A DNA stretch of 64,000 bases from Mycobacterium paraterrae (GTDB lineage Bacteria > Actinomycetota > Actinomycetes > Mycobacteriales > Mycobacteriaceae). Below, one piece after another: positions 17,896 through 27,240 of the stretch. The stretch lies in assembly GCF_022430545.2 (NCBI RefSeq), contig NZ_CP092488.2:1798001-1862000 (forward strand), given 5' to 3'. Positions within the stretch are counted from its first letter, which is position 1. Each line of letters opens with the position of its first letter. A program made the translations under genes and the position numbers. The notes under the pieces are model-generated. The model made no database searches and was not told where the DNA came from. It saw nothing but the letters and a program-made list of their open reading frames with translations.

Positions 17896-20840
17896 GCGAC
17901 AACGGAGACAGCGGCCGCCACGCAGCCGGCGCTGATGGCAACGCCGACACCGGCCCAGTGCAGGTCCAACACGCACCACCGCCGGTTGAGCGGCCGTTTT
18001 TCGCGCGCAACATCCGGCGGTTCTCGCCGGTAGTCGTGCTCGCCTGGTTGGTGTTTCTTTTCGTGATGAATTCGATTGTCCCGCAGCTTGAACCGGTCGT
18101 GGACGCTAACCGCGAGCCGCTGGTTCCCGTCGATGCGCCATCGACGAAGGCGCTGCAACACATCGGTCGGGTGTTCCATGAAGGTGACAGCAACGCACTG
18201 GTGTTCGTCGTCTTCGAGGCCGACCACAAGCTCGACGACAAAGACCACGTCTTCTACAACGAGATGGTCAAGAAGCTACGCGCCGACAACCACGTGCAGT
18301 ACGTGATGGATCTGTGGAGTGAAGGCACCACTGCGGCCGGTGTGCAAAGCAACGACACCAAGGCCAACTTCACCCTGGTTCGTGTGGCGGGCGACATCGG
18401 GTCGACACTTAACGACGAGTCAATCATCGCGGTGCGCAACATACTTGATCATTTGCACCCGCCACCTGGACTGAAGGTTTACGCGTCAGGGTCGGCCGTG
18501 TTGTCGGCGGACATGATCTATGTCGGCAATACCAGTCTGAACACCATCATGTTCGTCACCATCATCCTGATTACCGGTATGCTGCTCATCGTCTATCGGT
18601 CGCTGCCCACCGCGTTCCTGATCTTGTTCATGGTGCTCGTGGAACTGTTCTGTGGCCGCGGCATCGCCGCTTTTATGGTCTATCACCATTTGATCGACAT
18701 CTCGGTCTATGCCGCAAATACGTTGGTGTCTTTGATATTGGGCGCTGGCACCGACTACGCGATCTTTCTGATCGGCCGTTACCAGGAAGGCCGCCTCGCG
18801 GGGGAGACGCGGGAGCAGGCCTACTACTGCGCAATCAGCGGGGTGTCGCACGTGATCCTCGGGTCCGGTGTAGCGGTTGCGGGCGCCATGTACTGCATGA
18901 AATTCACCCGGTTGAACTACTTCAACACCTGCGCGGCGCCGTGTGCGGCCGGAATGCTGGTGGCGGTCACCGCCGCGCTCACCTTCGGGCCCGCGATCCT
19001 GACGATCGGCAGTCGGTTCGGGTTGTTCGAACCGAAGAAACACCAAAAGGGACACGGGGTTTGGAACAAGGTCGGCACGGCCGCCGTGCGCTGGCCCGGT
19101 CGGATTCTGCTGGTCGGTTGCGTGGTCGTGCTGGTGGGCTCGATCACCTTGATCACCTACTACCCGAACTACGACGACCGGATCTATTTGGCCCACACCA
19201 CTCCGGCCAACCAGGGTTATGAGGCCAGCGACCGGCATTTCCCGGTCAGTAAGCTCAACGCCGACATGCTGATGGTCGAATCCGACCACGATCTGCGCAA
19301 CAGCGTCGACATGATCGCCGTCGATCGAGTCGCTCGCGCAATTTTTCATACCCCCGGAGTCGGGATGGTCCAGGCCGTCACTCGGCCACTCGGTGTGCCA
19401 CTAGAGCACTCCTCGTTCACCTACGCCCTGGGCACGGTAGGGACGAAGATCAAAGAAGTTCTGCCCTACCTGCATGACTTCAACAACCGGCTCGACGACA
19501 TCTCCGCGGTCACCCAGAGCCTGCAGGCCCTGACCCGCCACCAGCAAGACCTCACCAATCAGCAGGCCGGATCGGCGCACCTCAACGCCCAGGCCGCGAC
19601 CGACCTCTACGAGACCACGAACCGGATGCGGGACAATTACGCTAACTTCGATGACGTGTGGCGCCCGATCCGCAGCTACTTCTATTGGGAGAAACACTGT
19701 TTCGACATTCCGGTCTGCATGTCGTTCCGCTCGCTGTTCGACATGACCGACGGGCTCGACCAGTTGGCCGAGCAATTCGAAAAAAGCATGCAGGCCGCGC
19801 TCATCCAGGACAAGGTAACTCCGCAACTCGTGGAAACGTTGGGCCGCAACGCTGATCTGCTCGGCCGTTTCGACGATCTGGTGAAGGCCGAGCACAGCAC
19901 ACTCGAGCCCCTGCTCACCCAGCTCGACGCCCTGGGTCTGCAGACCATGGATCTCGGCCACTCGTTCGACACCTCGAAGAACGATGAATTCTTCTACATA
20001 CCACCAGAATCCTTCGACAATCCCTACTTCAAGATCGATGAGAAGTACTTTGTGTCCCCCGACGGGCATGCGGTCCGCTACCTGATCTACCACGACGGCG
20101 AAGCCCTCACCGAAGCCGGCATCCAGCACGACCAGACCTTCCTGCCGGCGGTCAAGGAAGCGCTCAAAGGTACGACGCTGGCCGGGTCGAAGGTCTATCT
20201 CGGCGGCGCGGCAGCGACTTATTGGGACATCAAAGACGCGACCAAGATCGATCTGCTCATCGCAGCGACTGCGGCGTTCTCATTGATCTTCCTGGTGATG
20301 CTGTTCATCACCAGGGCCGTCATCGCGTCGCTGGTGATCGTCGGCACGGTCGCGTTTTCGTTCTCCGGCGCATTCGGCATGTCAGTGCTGATTTGGCAAA
20401 ACCTCTTGGGCATGCCGTTGAGCTGGTGGAACGTGGTGTTCTGCTTCATCCTGCTCGTTGCCGTCGGGTCGGACTACAACCTGCTCCTGGTTGCCCGCTA
20501 CCTCCATGAGAGTGAGGCCGGGCTCAACACCGGTCTGATCCGAGCGGTGACGAAGTCCGGTCGGGTGGTCACCACCGCCGGCATTGTGTTCGCGGTCACG
20601 ATGATGGCCATGGTCTCCAGCGATCTCACCTCGGTCGGCATGTTCGGATCGACGGTCGGTATTGGGCTCTTGCTGGACACCTTGATTGTGCGGTCACTGA
20701 TCACGCCCGCGCTGGCACGACTGCTCGGCCCGTTTTTCTGGTGGCCGCGCATCATCCGGCAGCGCCCAGCCCGCACGGGCAGCGGAGCGGTCGCCCCGGA
20801 GCACCGCCACACCGACGACCTCTACCGCACCGTCGTGTGA
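17892..20840 (+). CDS. mmpL: MmpL-family RND transporter
   Basis: A 982-residue MmpL protein of the inner membrane, exporting lipids or siderophores with the proton gradient. After the first membrane span (FSPVVVLAWLVFLFVMNSIV, about 44-63) and a large periplasmic loop come the two Asp-Tyr proton-relay motifs, GAGTDYAIFLIGRYQEGR and AVGSDYNLLLVARYLHE, each within a multi-span bundle. A second large loop with coiled-coil-like stretches lies between. ATG at 17892 overlaps the mmpS stop. The cargo is unknown; the upstream thiolase hints at a lipid product. Confidence 0.95.
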   Translation: MSDNGDSGRHAAGADGNADTGPVQVQHAPPPVERPFFARNIRRFSPVVVLAWLVFLFVMNSIVPQLEPVVDANREPLVPVDAPSTKALQHIGRVFHEGDSNALVFVVFEADHKLDDKDHVFYNEMVKKLRADNHVQYVMDLWSEGTTAAGVQSNDTKANFTLVRVAGDIGSTLNDESIIAVRNILDHLHPPPGLKVYASGSAVLSADMIYVGNTSLNTIMFVTIILITGMLLIVYRSLPTAFLILFMVLVELFCGRGIAAFMVYHHLIDISVYAANTLVSLILGAGTDYAIFLIGRYQEGRLAGETREQAYYCAISGVSHVILGSGVAVAGAMYCMKFTRLNYFNTCAAPCAAGMLVAVTAALTFGPAILTIGSRFGLFEPKKHQKGHGVWNKVGTAAVRWPGRILLVGCVVVLVGSITLITYYPNYDDRIYLAHTTPANQGYEASDRHFPVSKLNADMLMVESDHDLRNSVDMIAVDRVARAIFHTPGVGMVQAVTRPLGVPLEHSSFTYALGTVGTKIKEVLPYLHDFNNRLDDISAVTQSLQALTRHQQDLTNQQAGSAHLNAQAATDLYETTNRMRDNYANFDDVWRPIRSYFYWEKHCFDIPVCMSFRSLFDMTDGLDQLAEQFEKSMQAALIQDKVTPQLVETLGRNADLLGRFDDLVKAEHSTLEPLLTQLDALGLQTMDLGHSFDTSKNDEFFYIPPESFDNPYFKIDEKYFVSPDGHAVRYLIYHDGEALTEAGIQHDQTFLPAVKEALKGTTLAGSKVYLGGAAATYWDIKDATKIDLLIAATAAFSLIFLVMLFITRAVIASLVIVGTVAFSFSGAFGMSVLIWQNLLGMPLSWWNVVFCFILLVAVGSDYNLLLVARYLHESEAGLNTGLIRAVTKSGRVVTTAGIVFAVTMMAMVSSDLTSVGMFGSTVGIGLLLDTLIVRSLITPALARLLGPFFWWPRIIRQRPARTGSGAVAPEHRHTDDLYRTVV

Positions 20841-20913
20841 CCGTGGGATTAATTCGGGCTCTTATTGCGTTGGGGTGCAGAGTATTCAACGCTGTTACCG
20901 ACAGGGGGGCACA

Positions 20914-21543
20914 ATGAGTGGGGCCCACGAGCTGACGTTGTTTGACGACGGCGACCAGTCGTTTGAGACATCGATCGATCTGGGCGCCTTCGACAGGGCG
21001 ACCGAGCATCGGCTCGACGATTTCTCATCGATCACAATGGTGCACAGCCTAGTTCGGGGGCACGACGCTTTGCTGCAGCAGATGCGTGAGCTACCCGGAT
21101 GGGAGCAGCGCCGGCGGTGGATGTTTGACCGAATGGTCGATGAGCCGCGACTGACCAATGAATTCACCGACATCGCTGCGGCGCCGGGCATCGTCGTCGA
21201 CATCGCCGACGCCCTGAGCGCATACTGCGGCGTGCGCTTTGACGCCCTCTGGATGAATTGGTATCGCGACAACCAGGACAGCACTAGCTGGCACGCCGAC
21301 CGCCCGGCCAACATCCCGGCGACCGCCACCGTGCCGGTGCTCAGCCTGGGTGCGACCCGTCGCTTCCTGATCCGTCCGCGCGGCGGGGGTGCGAGCACGT
21401 CCTTTACTCCACTGGCGGGCGATGTCTTAATCATGCGCGGCCGCTGCCAACGGGATTGGCAGCACAGCGTGCCCAAGCAGCAAGCGCTCGCAGGCGGGCG
21501 AATCAGCCTGAATTTCAGCAGCAGTGAGCAGGTCCGTTCGTAA
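20914..21543 (+). CDS. alkB: AlkB-like 2-oxoglutarate/Fe(II) dioxygenase
   Basis: A 209-residue AlkB-family dioxygenase, which oxidatively removes alkyl groups from nucleic-acid bases. The iron ligands are His127 and Asp129 in NWYRDNQDSTSWHADRP, and His184 in DWQHSVPK; Arg196 in GGRISLNFSS is the likely 2-oxoglutarate-binding residue. The conserved LSLGATRRFLIRP strand is present. ATG at 20914 follows an AGGGGGG run. It lies 73 bases after mmpL on the same strand and converges with the GlxA-type gene. Confidence 0.9.
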   Translation: MSGAHELTLFDDGDQSFETSIDLGAFDRATEHRLDDFSSITMVHSLVRGHDALLQQMRELPGWEQRRRWMFDRMVDEPRLTNEFTDIAAAPGIVVDIADALSAYCGVRFDALWMNWYRDNQDSTSWHADRPANIPATATVPVLSLGATRRFLIRPRGGGASTSFTPLAGDVLIMRGRCQRDWQHSVPKQQALAGGRISLNFSSSEQVRS

Positions 21544-21652
21544 ACTCCTTACTTGGGTCGCAGCCGCTCGGCTGCAATGCAGATCAGGCTTCGAACCGCG
21601 GCGGTGCCTGAAAGTACGGCTCCTTGTCACGGCCAGTCAGGCACGCCCGGCG

Positions 21653-22618
21653 TCAGCGATGTTCGCCGGATGATGGGTGAGTGCTGAAGCGTTGCCGGTA
21701 ATCCGACGGCGTCACCCCGCGTATCCGTAAAAACGAGCGGCGCAATGCATTAGCGCTGCTAAAGCCGCACTGCTCGGCGATTTCGTCTAGAGAACTTGAG
21801 GATTCCTCGAGTCGGCGCTGCGCGGACTCGACACGAAGCTCATCTACGTAGCGTGCCGGAGTCTGTCCGATTTCTCGGTTGAACACGCGGGCGAAGTTAC
21901 GGGGGCTCATGTGCGCTCGTGCGGCCAGAGCGTCGACAGACAGGTCGGCGGTCAGGTTGTCGACGATCCACATTTGCAAGTCCCGCAACGGCACTCGGTC
22001 AGCGGTTTGATTCGCGAGGGTGGTGCTGAATTGAGACTGCCCGCCCGGTCTGCGCATGAATAGCACGAACTCGCGTGCAATCGTCATCGCGACCTGGTGG
22101 CCGCAATCCTCTTCGACCAATGACAGGGCCAAATCCATTCCGGCTGTGACGCCGGCTGACGTGTAGACATTGCCTGATCTGATGAAAATGGGCTTGGAAT
22201 TGACGAGAACCGACGGGTAGCAGCTCTGCAATCGGTCGCTGAAGCGCCAATGCGTCGTAGCCGTCCGTCCGTCCAGCATGCCTGCGGCCGCCAACGCGAA
22301 CGCCCCGGTACAGATCGAGCCGACCCGGCGAGACTTCTTGGCGGCGCGCCGAAAGGCAGCCATGAATTGCTCATCTTCAATGACATCGAAAATGCCGTAC
22401 CCGCCAGCGACGATGAGCGTGTCGATGCGGCCGCGGATCTCTGCGAGTGCGGTGTCGGCCCACAGCCCGACGCCTGACTCGGCGCGGAACTGTCCGGCTT
22501 TGGGCGCTGCGACTTCTATCCGGTAGGCGTCGGCCTCGGCGAATACCTCGTAGGGGCCCGACAGATCCAGGGATTGGACACCGGGAAAACCGATGATCAC
22601 CACGCGCGGTCGGCTCAT
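21653..22618 (-). CDS. GlxA-type regulator (DJ-1/PfpI plus AraC HTH)
   Basis: A 321-residue two-domain regulator. Residues about 1-170 form a DJ-1/PfpI domain (VVIIGFPGVQSLDLSGPYEVF, TLIVAGGYGIF, and the nucleophile-elbow SICTGAFALAAAGMLDGRTATTHW). The C-terminal third is an AraC DNA-binding domain (LSVDALAARAHMSPRNFARVF and LDEIAEQCGFSSANALRRSF). The Cys of the elbow is kept, as in isonitrile hydratases, but the fused HTH points to a regulator. It diverges from the AraC gene at 22852 across 233 bases. Confidence 0.9.
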   Translation of the reverse strand: MSRPRVVIIGFPGVQSLDLSGPYEVFAEADAYRIEVAAPKAGQFRAESGVGLWADTALAEIRGRIDTLIVAGGYGIFDVIEDEQFMAAFRRAAKKSRRVGSICTGAFALAAAGMLDGRTATTHWRFSDRLQSCYPSVLVNSKPIFIRSGNVYTSAGVTAGMDLALSLVEEDCGHQVAMTIAREFVLFMRRPGGQSQFSTTLANQTADRVPLRDLQMWIVDNLTADLSVDALAARAHMSPRNFARVFNREIGQTPARYVDELRVESAQRRLEESSSSLDEIAEQCGFSSANALRRSFLRIRGVTPSDYRQRFSTHPSSGEHR

Positions 22619-22851
22619 AGTTCATACACCCTTCGTTGGGATGACTTCGATCGCCTTCTCAGTGTGGCAGAAAACGGCGCATTTATGTCATAGCAGACAA
22701 CGCTGCGGGCTCGTAGCGTAAATGGTCTAGGGGGCATGCCGTGGTTTTGAGCAAAAGCGCTACTGCAGTGACTGAGAAGTGTAAAGCCCGACGCCAGTGA
22801 GGATTTGGCAGATGACCGGTAGATCAGATGCCGACCGGCGCTGAAGGCTCC

Positions 22852-23886
22852 GTGCCTGAGTATGACGCTCGGCTGCTGTTACATACCCACACTGTGTCAG
22901 TGTGGGATGTCGAGTGCCGCGGCCGGTGCATCACGAAAGCGGAGGAGGAGATCGCGCCCGGAACCAGGCTGGTGTTCCCCTATCGCGGTGTCTATGTGCA
23001 CGCGGTGGGCTCCCGCGAAACGGTCGGCGATGTCAACCAATTGGTGATCATCAACGATGACGAGCCATACCAAGTCAGTCACCCGGTGCCCGGCGGCGAT
23101 GCCACTTTAACCCTGGCGTTGAATCCAGCTGCCCTGCTGGAGATCATGCCGCGGCAATATCGGCGCCGACCAGATCAGGCCGCCTTCAACCGGTCAGGCT
23201 TGCCGGTGGATGGAGCCGGCCAGATCCTCGCCGCGAGACTGCGCCAGCACCTACGGCGCAGTGTGATCGATCCGCTTCACGCCGAGAGTTTGGCTCTCGA
23301 GCTCGCCCGACATGCCGTGGGAAGCAAAGCCTCGTTGGCGCTTCCGTACGGAGACGGTGCCCGCCGAGCGATGGCCAATCAGGTGAAGCTGTTGCTTTCC
23401 AGTGATCCGGGGCGACGGTGGACCCTATCCGAGGTTGCCAACCAGGTTGGTGTCACACCGGTCTATCTCACCGACGCATTCCGCCACGTCGAAGGTATCC
23501 CGTTGTATCGCTACCATCTGCGGTTGCGGCTGGCCGCTGGCCTGTCCGTACTCGGGAACACCGAGGATCTGACTACGTTGGCGCTAACACTGGGGTTCAC
23601 TAGTCACAGTCATTTCACATCGGCGTTCCGAAAAGCGTTCGGGTGTACGCCGTCGCACTTCAGGCGGTCAATCGGCGGTAATGCGCCTCGCCTGACAGCC
23701 GACACCGCATTGAATGGCCATCAGGGCCTGTCTGAGGTTTACATATCGCGCACGCTGGCCACCATCTGCGTAGACCACGATGAGTCGCGCACACCAGTGC
23801 CCCGGGCCGGTTCTCGCCCAGAGTGCGTCGCCGATCGCTGCGCTCGTGAAGCCGGCTCGTGTGTCAAAGAGCTAGTGCCGGGATAG
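22852..23886 (+). CDS. AraC-family regulator, paralog of the 8593 gene
   Basis: A 344-residue AraC-type regulator whose sensor half (LVFPYRGVYVHAVG, DDEPYQVSHPV) and HTH half (VTPVYLTDAFRHVEGIPLYRYHLRLRL, GFTSHSHFTSAFRKAFG) closely match the protein at 8593-9519. GTG at 22852 (VPEYDARLLL) aligns with the paralog's start; an ATG eight codons earlier is possible. It has a longer C-terminal tail of about 60 residues with no recognisable domain. It is a candidate regulator for the CTGTCA elements. Confidence 0.85.
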   Translation: MPEYDARLLLHTHTVSVWDVECRGRCITKAEEEIAPGTRLVFPYRGVYVHAVGSRETVGDVNQLVIINDDEPYQVSHPVPGGDATLTLALNPAALLEIMPRQYRRRPDQAAFNRSGLPVDGAGQILAARLRQHLRRSVIDPLHAESLALELARHAVGSKASLALPYGDGARRAMANQVKLLLSSDPGRRWTLSEVANQVGVTPVYLTDAFRHVEGIPLYRYHLRLRLAAGLSVLGNTEDLTTLALTLGFTSHSHFTSAFRKAFGCTPSHFRRSIGGNAPRLTADTALNGHQGLSEVYISRTLATICVDHDESRTPVPRAGSRPECVADRCAREAGSCVKELVPG

Positions 23887-24040
23887 CCGCACCCAGCCTT
23901 CATCAGACGATGCACCTGCTCCGGCTTCACCGACCAGCACACCACCGCATGCGACGCGGCGACGCCATTCTGATACCCGTGGCGGACCGAGGCAATCTGA
24001 TCGCAATTCGCTTGTGGCAGATAGGTAAAAGAGGTGCCCG

Positions 24041-24274
24041 ATGGCCGTGATGGGTTTACACGCCGAGTGTGAGCGCTGTGGCCGCCCGTTGCCGAATGGT
24101 TCGACCGAGGCACGCATCTGCACGTTCGAATGCACTTTCTGCGCGACGTGCGCAGATGGTGAGCTCGGCGGAGTGTGCCCGAACTGCCATGGCAATCTCG
24201 TACTTCGGCCCACGCGCCCGACGGAACTCCTGGACAAATTTCCTCCCGAGGAGCCGCGAACCGCGCAGCCCTGA
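24041..24274 (+). CDS. DUF1272 small zinc-ribbon-like protein
   Basis: A 77-residue DUF1272 protein. Paired cysteines are visible: CERCGRPLP, then ICTFECTFCATCADGELGGVCPNCHGNLVLRP, consistent with one or two zinc sites. The function is unknown. ATG at 24041 follows AAGAGGTG; an in-frame ATG at 24050 (MGLHAEC) is also possible. It stands alone, converging with the gene at 25127. Confidence 0.85.
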   Translation: MAVMGLHAECERCGRPLPNGSTEARICTFECTFCATCADGELGGVCPNCHGNLVLRPTRPTELLDKFPPEEPRTAQP

Positions 24275-24347
24275 GACGCGGATCGGGCGTCTCTAACGCC
24301 CACACCTGTACGTCCACCGACTCGGGGTTGTCGCGACGCGTCCTTGC

Positions 24348-25127
24348 TCAGAGCGGGTTAGCGCGCGTCCCGTCGCGTAGCGTGCTGAAAGTGCGGACGA
24401 GGCTTCGCATCGCCTCGATGTAGAGGACTGTTCCGTAGTCGATGCGGGCAACTCCAATGTCTGCGAGTTCTGCGTGCGAGGGTGTGCGCTTCATCGCTAA
24501 GACGTCGACCGGGAGATCTACCCCCGCGCACAGCTGCGCGATCAGCGGCTTGTCTTGTAGGCCAGGGACGAAAAATCCCGATGCCCCTGCGAACGCGTAT
24601 GCACTGGCGCGGTCGAAGGCCTCGCAGATCGCCGACTTGGCCCCACCGCGGTGCTGAACGAACAGATCCGTGCGCGCATTGATGAACAGCGGGATGCTGG
24701 CCTCGTCGGCCGTTTGCCGGATTACCGCGATGCGACGAACCTGTAGGTCGATGTCGCACAATCCCGTTCCATCACCGGTTCGGTCACCGACGGTGATGCC
24801 CACGATCCCTTGCGCGAGTAGACGCTCGACCTTACACGCCAAATATGCGTCATCGTCGCTGCACCGGCTGTCAAGGTCCGCGCTTACCGGAATACCGACA
24901 GATCCGGCGATGCGCCCGGTGATCTCGTAGTAGAGCCCCTCCGGCATTTGGTGCGCGTCGGCGTAGCCCTGCGCGTGCGCGAGCAACCTGATGTTGGTGC
25001 CGATGATCGCGGCGCCACCCTGTTCCAGGGCCATCGCGCTGCCGGCGTCCCACGCGTTGAACACCACGACCGGTGATCCCTTGATGTGCAGTCGGCTCAG
25101 ATGAGCCGCTTTGTGGGTCGAATTCAC
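24348..25127 (-). CDS. PEP mutase-like paralog with altered metal site
   Basis: A 259-residue paralog of the protein at 12363-13118, aligning without gaps through the first 120 residues (VFNAWDAGSAMALEQGGAAIIGT, FINARTDLF, FFVPGL all shared). The metal-site segments differ. VSADFEGGYT has become VSADLDSRCS (Glu86 to Asp, Gly-Tyr lost) and INFEDQ has become ITVGDR (Glu114 to Gly). Glu114 is a metal-site residue in PEP mutase, so catalysis may be lost or changed. A CTGTCA element lies 229 bases upstream. Confidence 0.82.
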   Translation of the reverse strand: MNSTHKAAHLSRLHIKGSPVVVFNAWDAGSAMALEQGGAAIIGTNIRLLAHAQGYADAHQMPEGLYYEITGRIAGSVGIPVSADLDSRCSDDDAYLACKVERLLAQGIVGITVGDRTGDGTGLCDIDLQVRRIAVIRQTADEASIPLFINARTDLFVQHRGGAKSAICEAFDRASAYAFAGASGFFVPGLQDKPLIAQLCAGVDLPVDVLAMKRTPSHAELADIGVARIDYGTVLYIEAMRSLVRTFSTLRDGTRANPL

Positions 25128-25355
25128 CGCATCTCCTTTGAGATCGATGGGCTACCGGTCACCAATCCAATGCCTGCCCGACGGTCGGTTGATGTCGAGC
25201 CGCGTTACTAGCGGCCTGTCCGGCTGGGCGCTCATCGGGACCCGATACGTAGCAGCGACCAGCGAATTGCGTTGCGAATTACCGCAATTAGCTTTACCTA
25301 ACCGAAACACATGTCATCACGTGAAAAATTGATGCTACCCGGATGCGGTAGCTGT

Positions 25356-25374
25356 TGGCTGTCAACATCTTTGG
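25356..25374 (+). promoter_or_regulatory. CTGTCA element (PEP mutase-like gene 2)
   Basis: TGGCTGTCAACATCTTTGG. The 5' end faces the minus-strand gene starting at 25127, 228 bases away. Confidence 0.5.
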
Positions 25375-25521
25375 TAAATCCGCTATCAGGGGAGAAGGCG
25401 GTCGCGGCCACAGCACCGGCGTGGAAATCGACCTCGTACGAGGGCAGCAGAAGCATGCTGACACCCCTCTTGTGGCGAATCTCGAATCGGCGATGGCTTA
25501 ACCATTGACGGGGCGCGACTG

Positions 25522-25540
25522 CCGAAAATCGTGACAGCAC
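25522..25540 (-). promoter_or_regulatory. CTGTCA element (aldehyde dehydrogenase)
   Basis: On the minus strand GTGCTGTCACGATTTTCGG, very close to the copy at 1262. It lies 85 bases before the aldehyde dehydrogenase start. Confidence 0.55.
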
Positions 25541-25625
25541 GACAACTTATCGAAGGAGTAGGTTGCCGGTGCTGGATCAATGCGCGGCATTAGCGACACA
25601 CTGACAGCGGCAAGAAAGGGCACAC

Positions 25626-27029
25626 ATGTCTGAATTTTCAGCGACACTCGACCGGATTATTGCCGTGCAGCGGGCGGCGCTGGCCAAAGACGGTATACCG
25701 AGCGAAGACGTCCGCATCGACCGCCTCGCACGGGTCGCGAAACTGATCAGCGAGAATCGCGAGGAGATTAGCGACGCCCTGTCACGCGACTTCGGGTACC
25801 GCGCCGACACCCACACGCTGATCGAGCTGTCTTCGACAATCAACGCAATGACGTTCTCCGCCAAACATGTCGGAGAGTGGATGAAGCCAGATCACCGCGA
25901 GGCGCTCGCGGCTGATGCGCGCGCGGTCGTTGAATACACGCCCAAAGGTGTTATCGGCATCATGGGGCCGTGGAACGTGCCGTTCTATCTGATCATGATT
26001 CCGCTCGCCGGAGTCCTCGCAGCGGGAAACCGCGCGGTTATCAAACCGTCTGAATTCACGCCCATCGCGGCGGAGCTCATGCAACGGCTTGTCGCTCAGT
26101 ATTTCTCAGAAGACGAAGTCACCGTGGTGCTCGGCGGCGCGACGGAAGGCGCGGAATTCGCCTCCGCTGCATTCGACCACATCATGTTCACCGGATCGAC
26201 AAACGTCGGCAGGCACGTCATGCGTGCCGCATCAGCCAACCTCGTTCCCGTCACCCTCGAGCTCGGTGGTAAATGTCCGACCATCGTCACCGAGTCATTC
26301 AACATCGACCGCGCGGCCGAGCGCATCATGGCGGTCAAGGCGTACAACTCCGGTCAAATCTGTGTTGCGCCCGATCACGTTTACGTGCCCGAAAGCCGTA
26401 AACAGGAATTCATCAATGCGTGTCTGACAGCGACGAAAACGATGTACCCCGAAGGGATCGGCTCCCCGGACTACACGAGCATGATCAACAGCCATCACTA
26501 CCAGCGGATGGCAGACATGGTTCAGGACGCGCGCGATAAGGGTGCCACGGTTATCGACGCCATCGCCTCCGAGGGGAAACGGCACGAGCGGCAATTTCCA
26601 CTCACACTCGTGCTCGACCCCGGCGACGACGCGCAGGTAATGAACGAAGAGATCTTCGGGCCCATCTTGCCGATCTTCGGCTATACCGCTATCGATGACG
26701 TGCTCACCGCCATCGCCACTCGGGATCACCCCCTGGGGCTGTTCATCTTTAGCGACCACGACAGCGAAATTCGTTACATACTCGATCATTCCGTATCCGG
26801 TGGTGTCACCGTCAACGATGTGATGGCGCACATCTACCCAGACGACCTGCCGTTCGGGGGGATCGGGCCCTCAGGCATGGGGCGCTACCATAGCAAATAC
26901 GGCTTTGAGGAATTCAGCAACGTCCGCTCGGTCTACTATCAAACCGAAAGCGAAGAACAGATCGCCGCGGTCCGGGCACCGTATAGCAGCGAGGTGCGCC
27001 AGTTTTGGCTAACTCCCTTCGACGCATAA
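25626..27029 (+). CDS. Aldehyde dehydrogenase, coniferyl-aldehyde dehydrogenase-like
   Basis: A 467-residue NAD(P)-dependent aldehyde dehydrogenase oxidising an aldehyde to its acid. Catalytic residues are Glu212 in LELGGK and Cys246 in NSGQICVAPDHV; the oxyanion/substrate loop GPWNVPFY is near 114-121. The short length and DFGYRADTHT start fit the coniferyl-aldehyde branch rather than classic ALDH2-type enzymes. ATG at 25626 follows AAGAAAGG. A CTGTCA element lies 85 bases upstream. It may clear aldehydes made by other enzymes of the left part, including carboxylic acid reductase. Confidence 0.92.
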   Translation: MSEFSATLDRIIAVQRAALAKDGIPSEDVRIDRLARVAKLISENREEISDALSRDFGYRADTHTLIELSSTINAMTFSAKHVGEWMKPDHREALAADARAVVEYTPKGVIGIMGPWNVPFYLIMIPLAGVLAAGNRAVIKPSEFTPIAAELMQRLVAQYFSEDEVTVVLGGATEGAEFASAAFDHIMFTGSTNVGRHVMRAASANLVPVTLELGGKCPTIVTESFNIDRAAERIMAVKAYNSGQICVAPDHVYVPESRKQEFINACLTATKTMYPEGIGSPDYTSMINSHHYQRMADMVQDARDKGATVIDAIASEGKRHERQFPLTLVLDPGDDAQVMNEEIFGPILPIFGYTAIDDVLTAIATRDHPLGLFIFSDHDSEIRYILDHSVSGGVTVNDVMAHIYPDDLPFGGIGPSGMGRYHSKYGFEEFSNVRSVYYQTESEEQIAAVRAPYSSEVRQFWLTPFDA

Positions 27030-27240
27030 TTGCCACCGGTTACCTCAGGTCGTCGGCCCCGCCGAACTGTTCTGTGTGCCACGTTTCACCGCGGCCGTCA
27101 GCGACCATAAACTCCTCTGCCGGTCGAGAATTCACTGCGAGGACATCCGTTGGTGAACGGGGCGGCGGCGTGGGCTCGTCGCGATGCAGCCTGACGGGGT
27201 TACCGACGGGCGCGACGGACCCGAGTAACGCCGTAAAGCT

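Larger units (their letters stand above)
25128..25625. other. Divergent promoter region, PEP mutase-like / aldehyde dehydrogenase
   Basis: This is a 498-base gap with no credible gene. It has two CTGTCA elements, 25356-25374 (plus) and 25522-25540 (minus), each facing one flanking gene. Confidence 0.5.

Noticed and set aside
18486..19349. A 287-codon open frame on the minus strand inside mmpL
   Set aside because: Antisense to a well-supported MmpL gene in high-GC DNA; the protein has no family signature.
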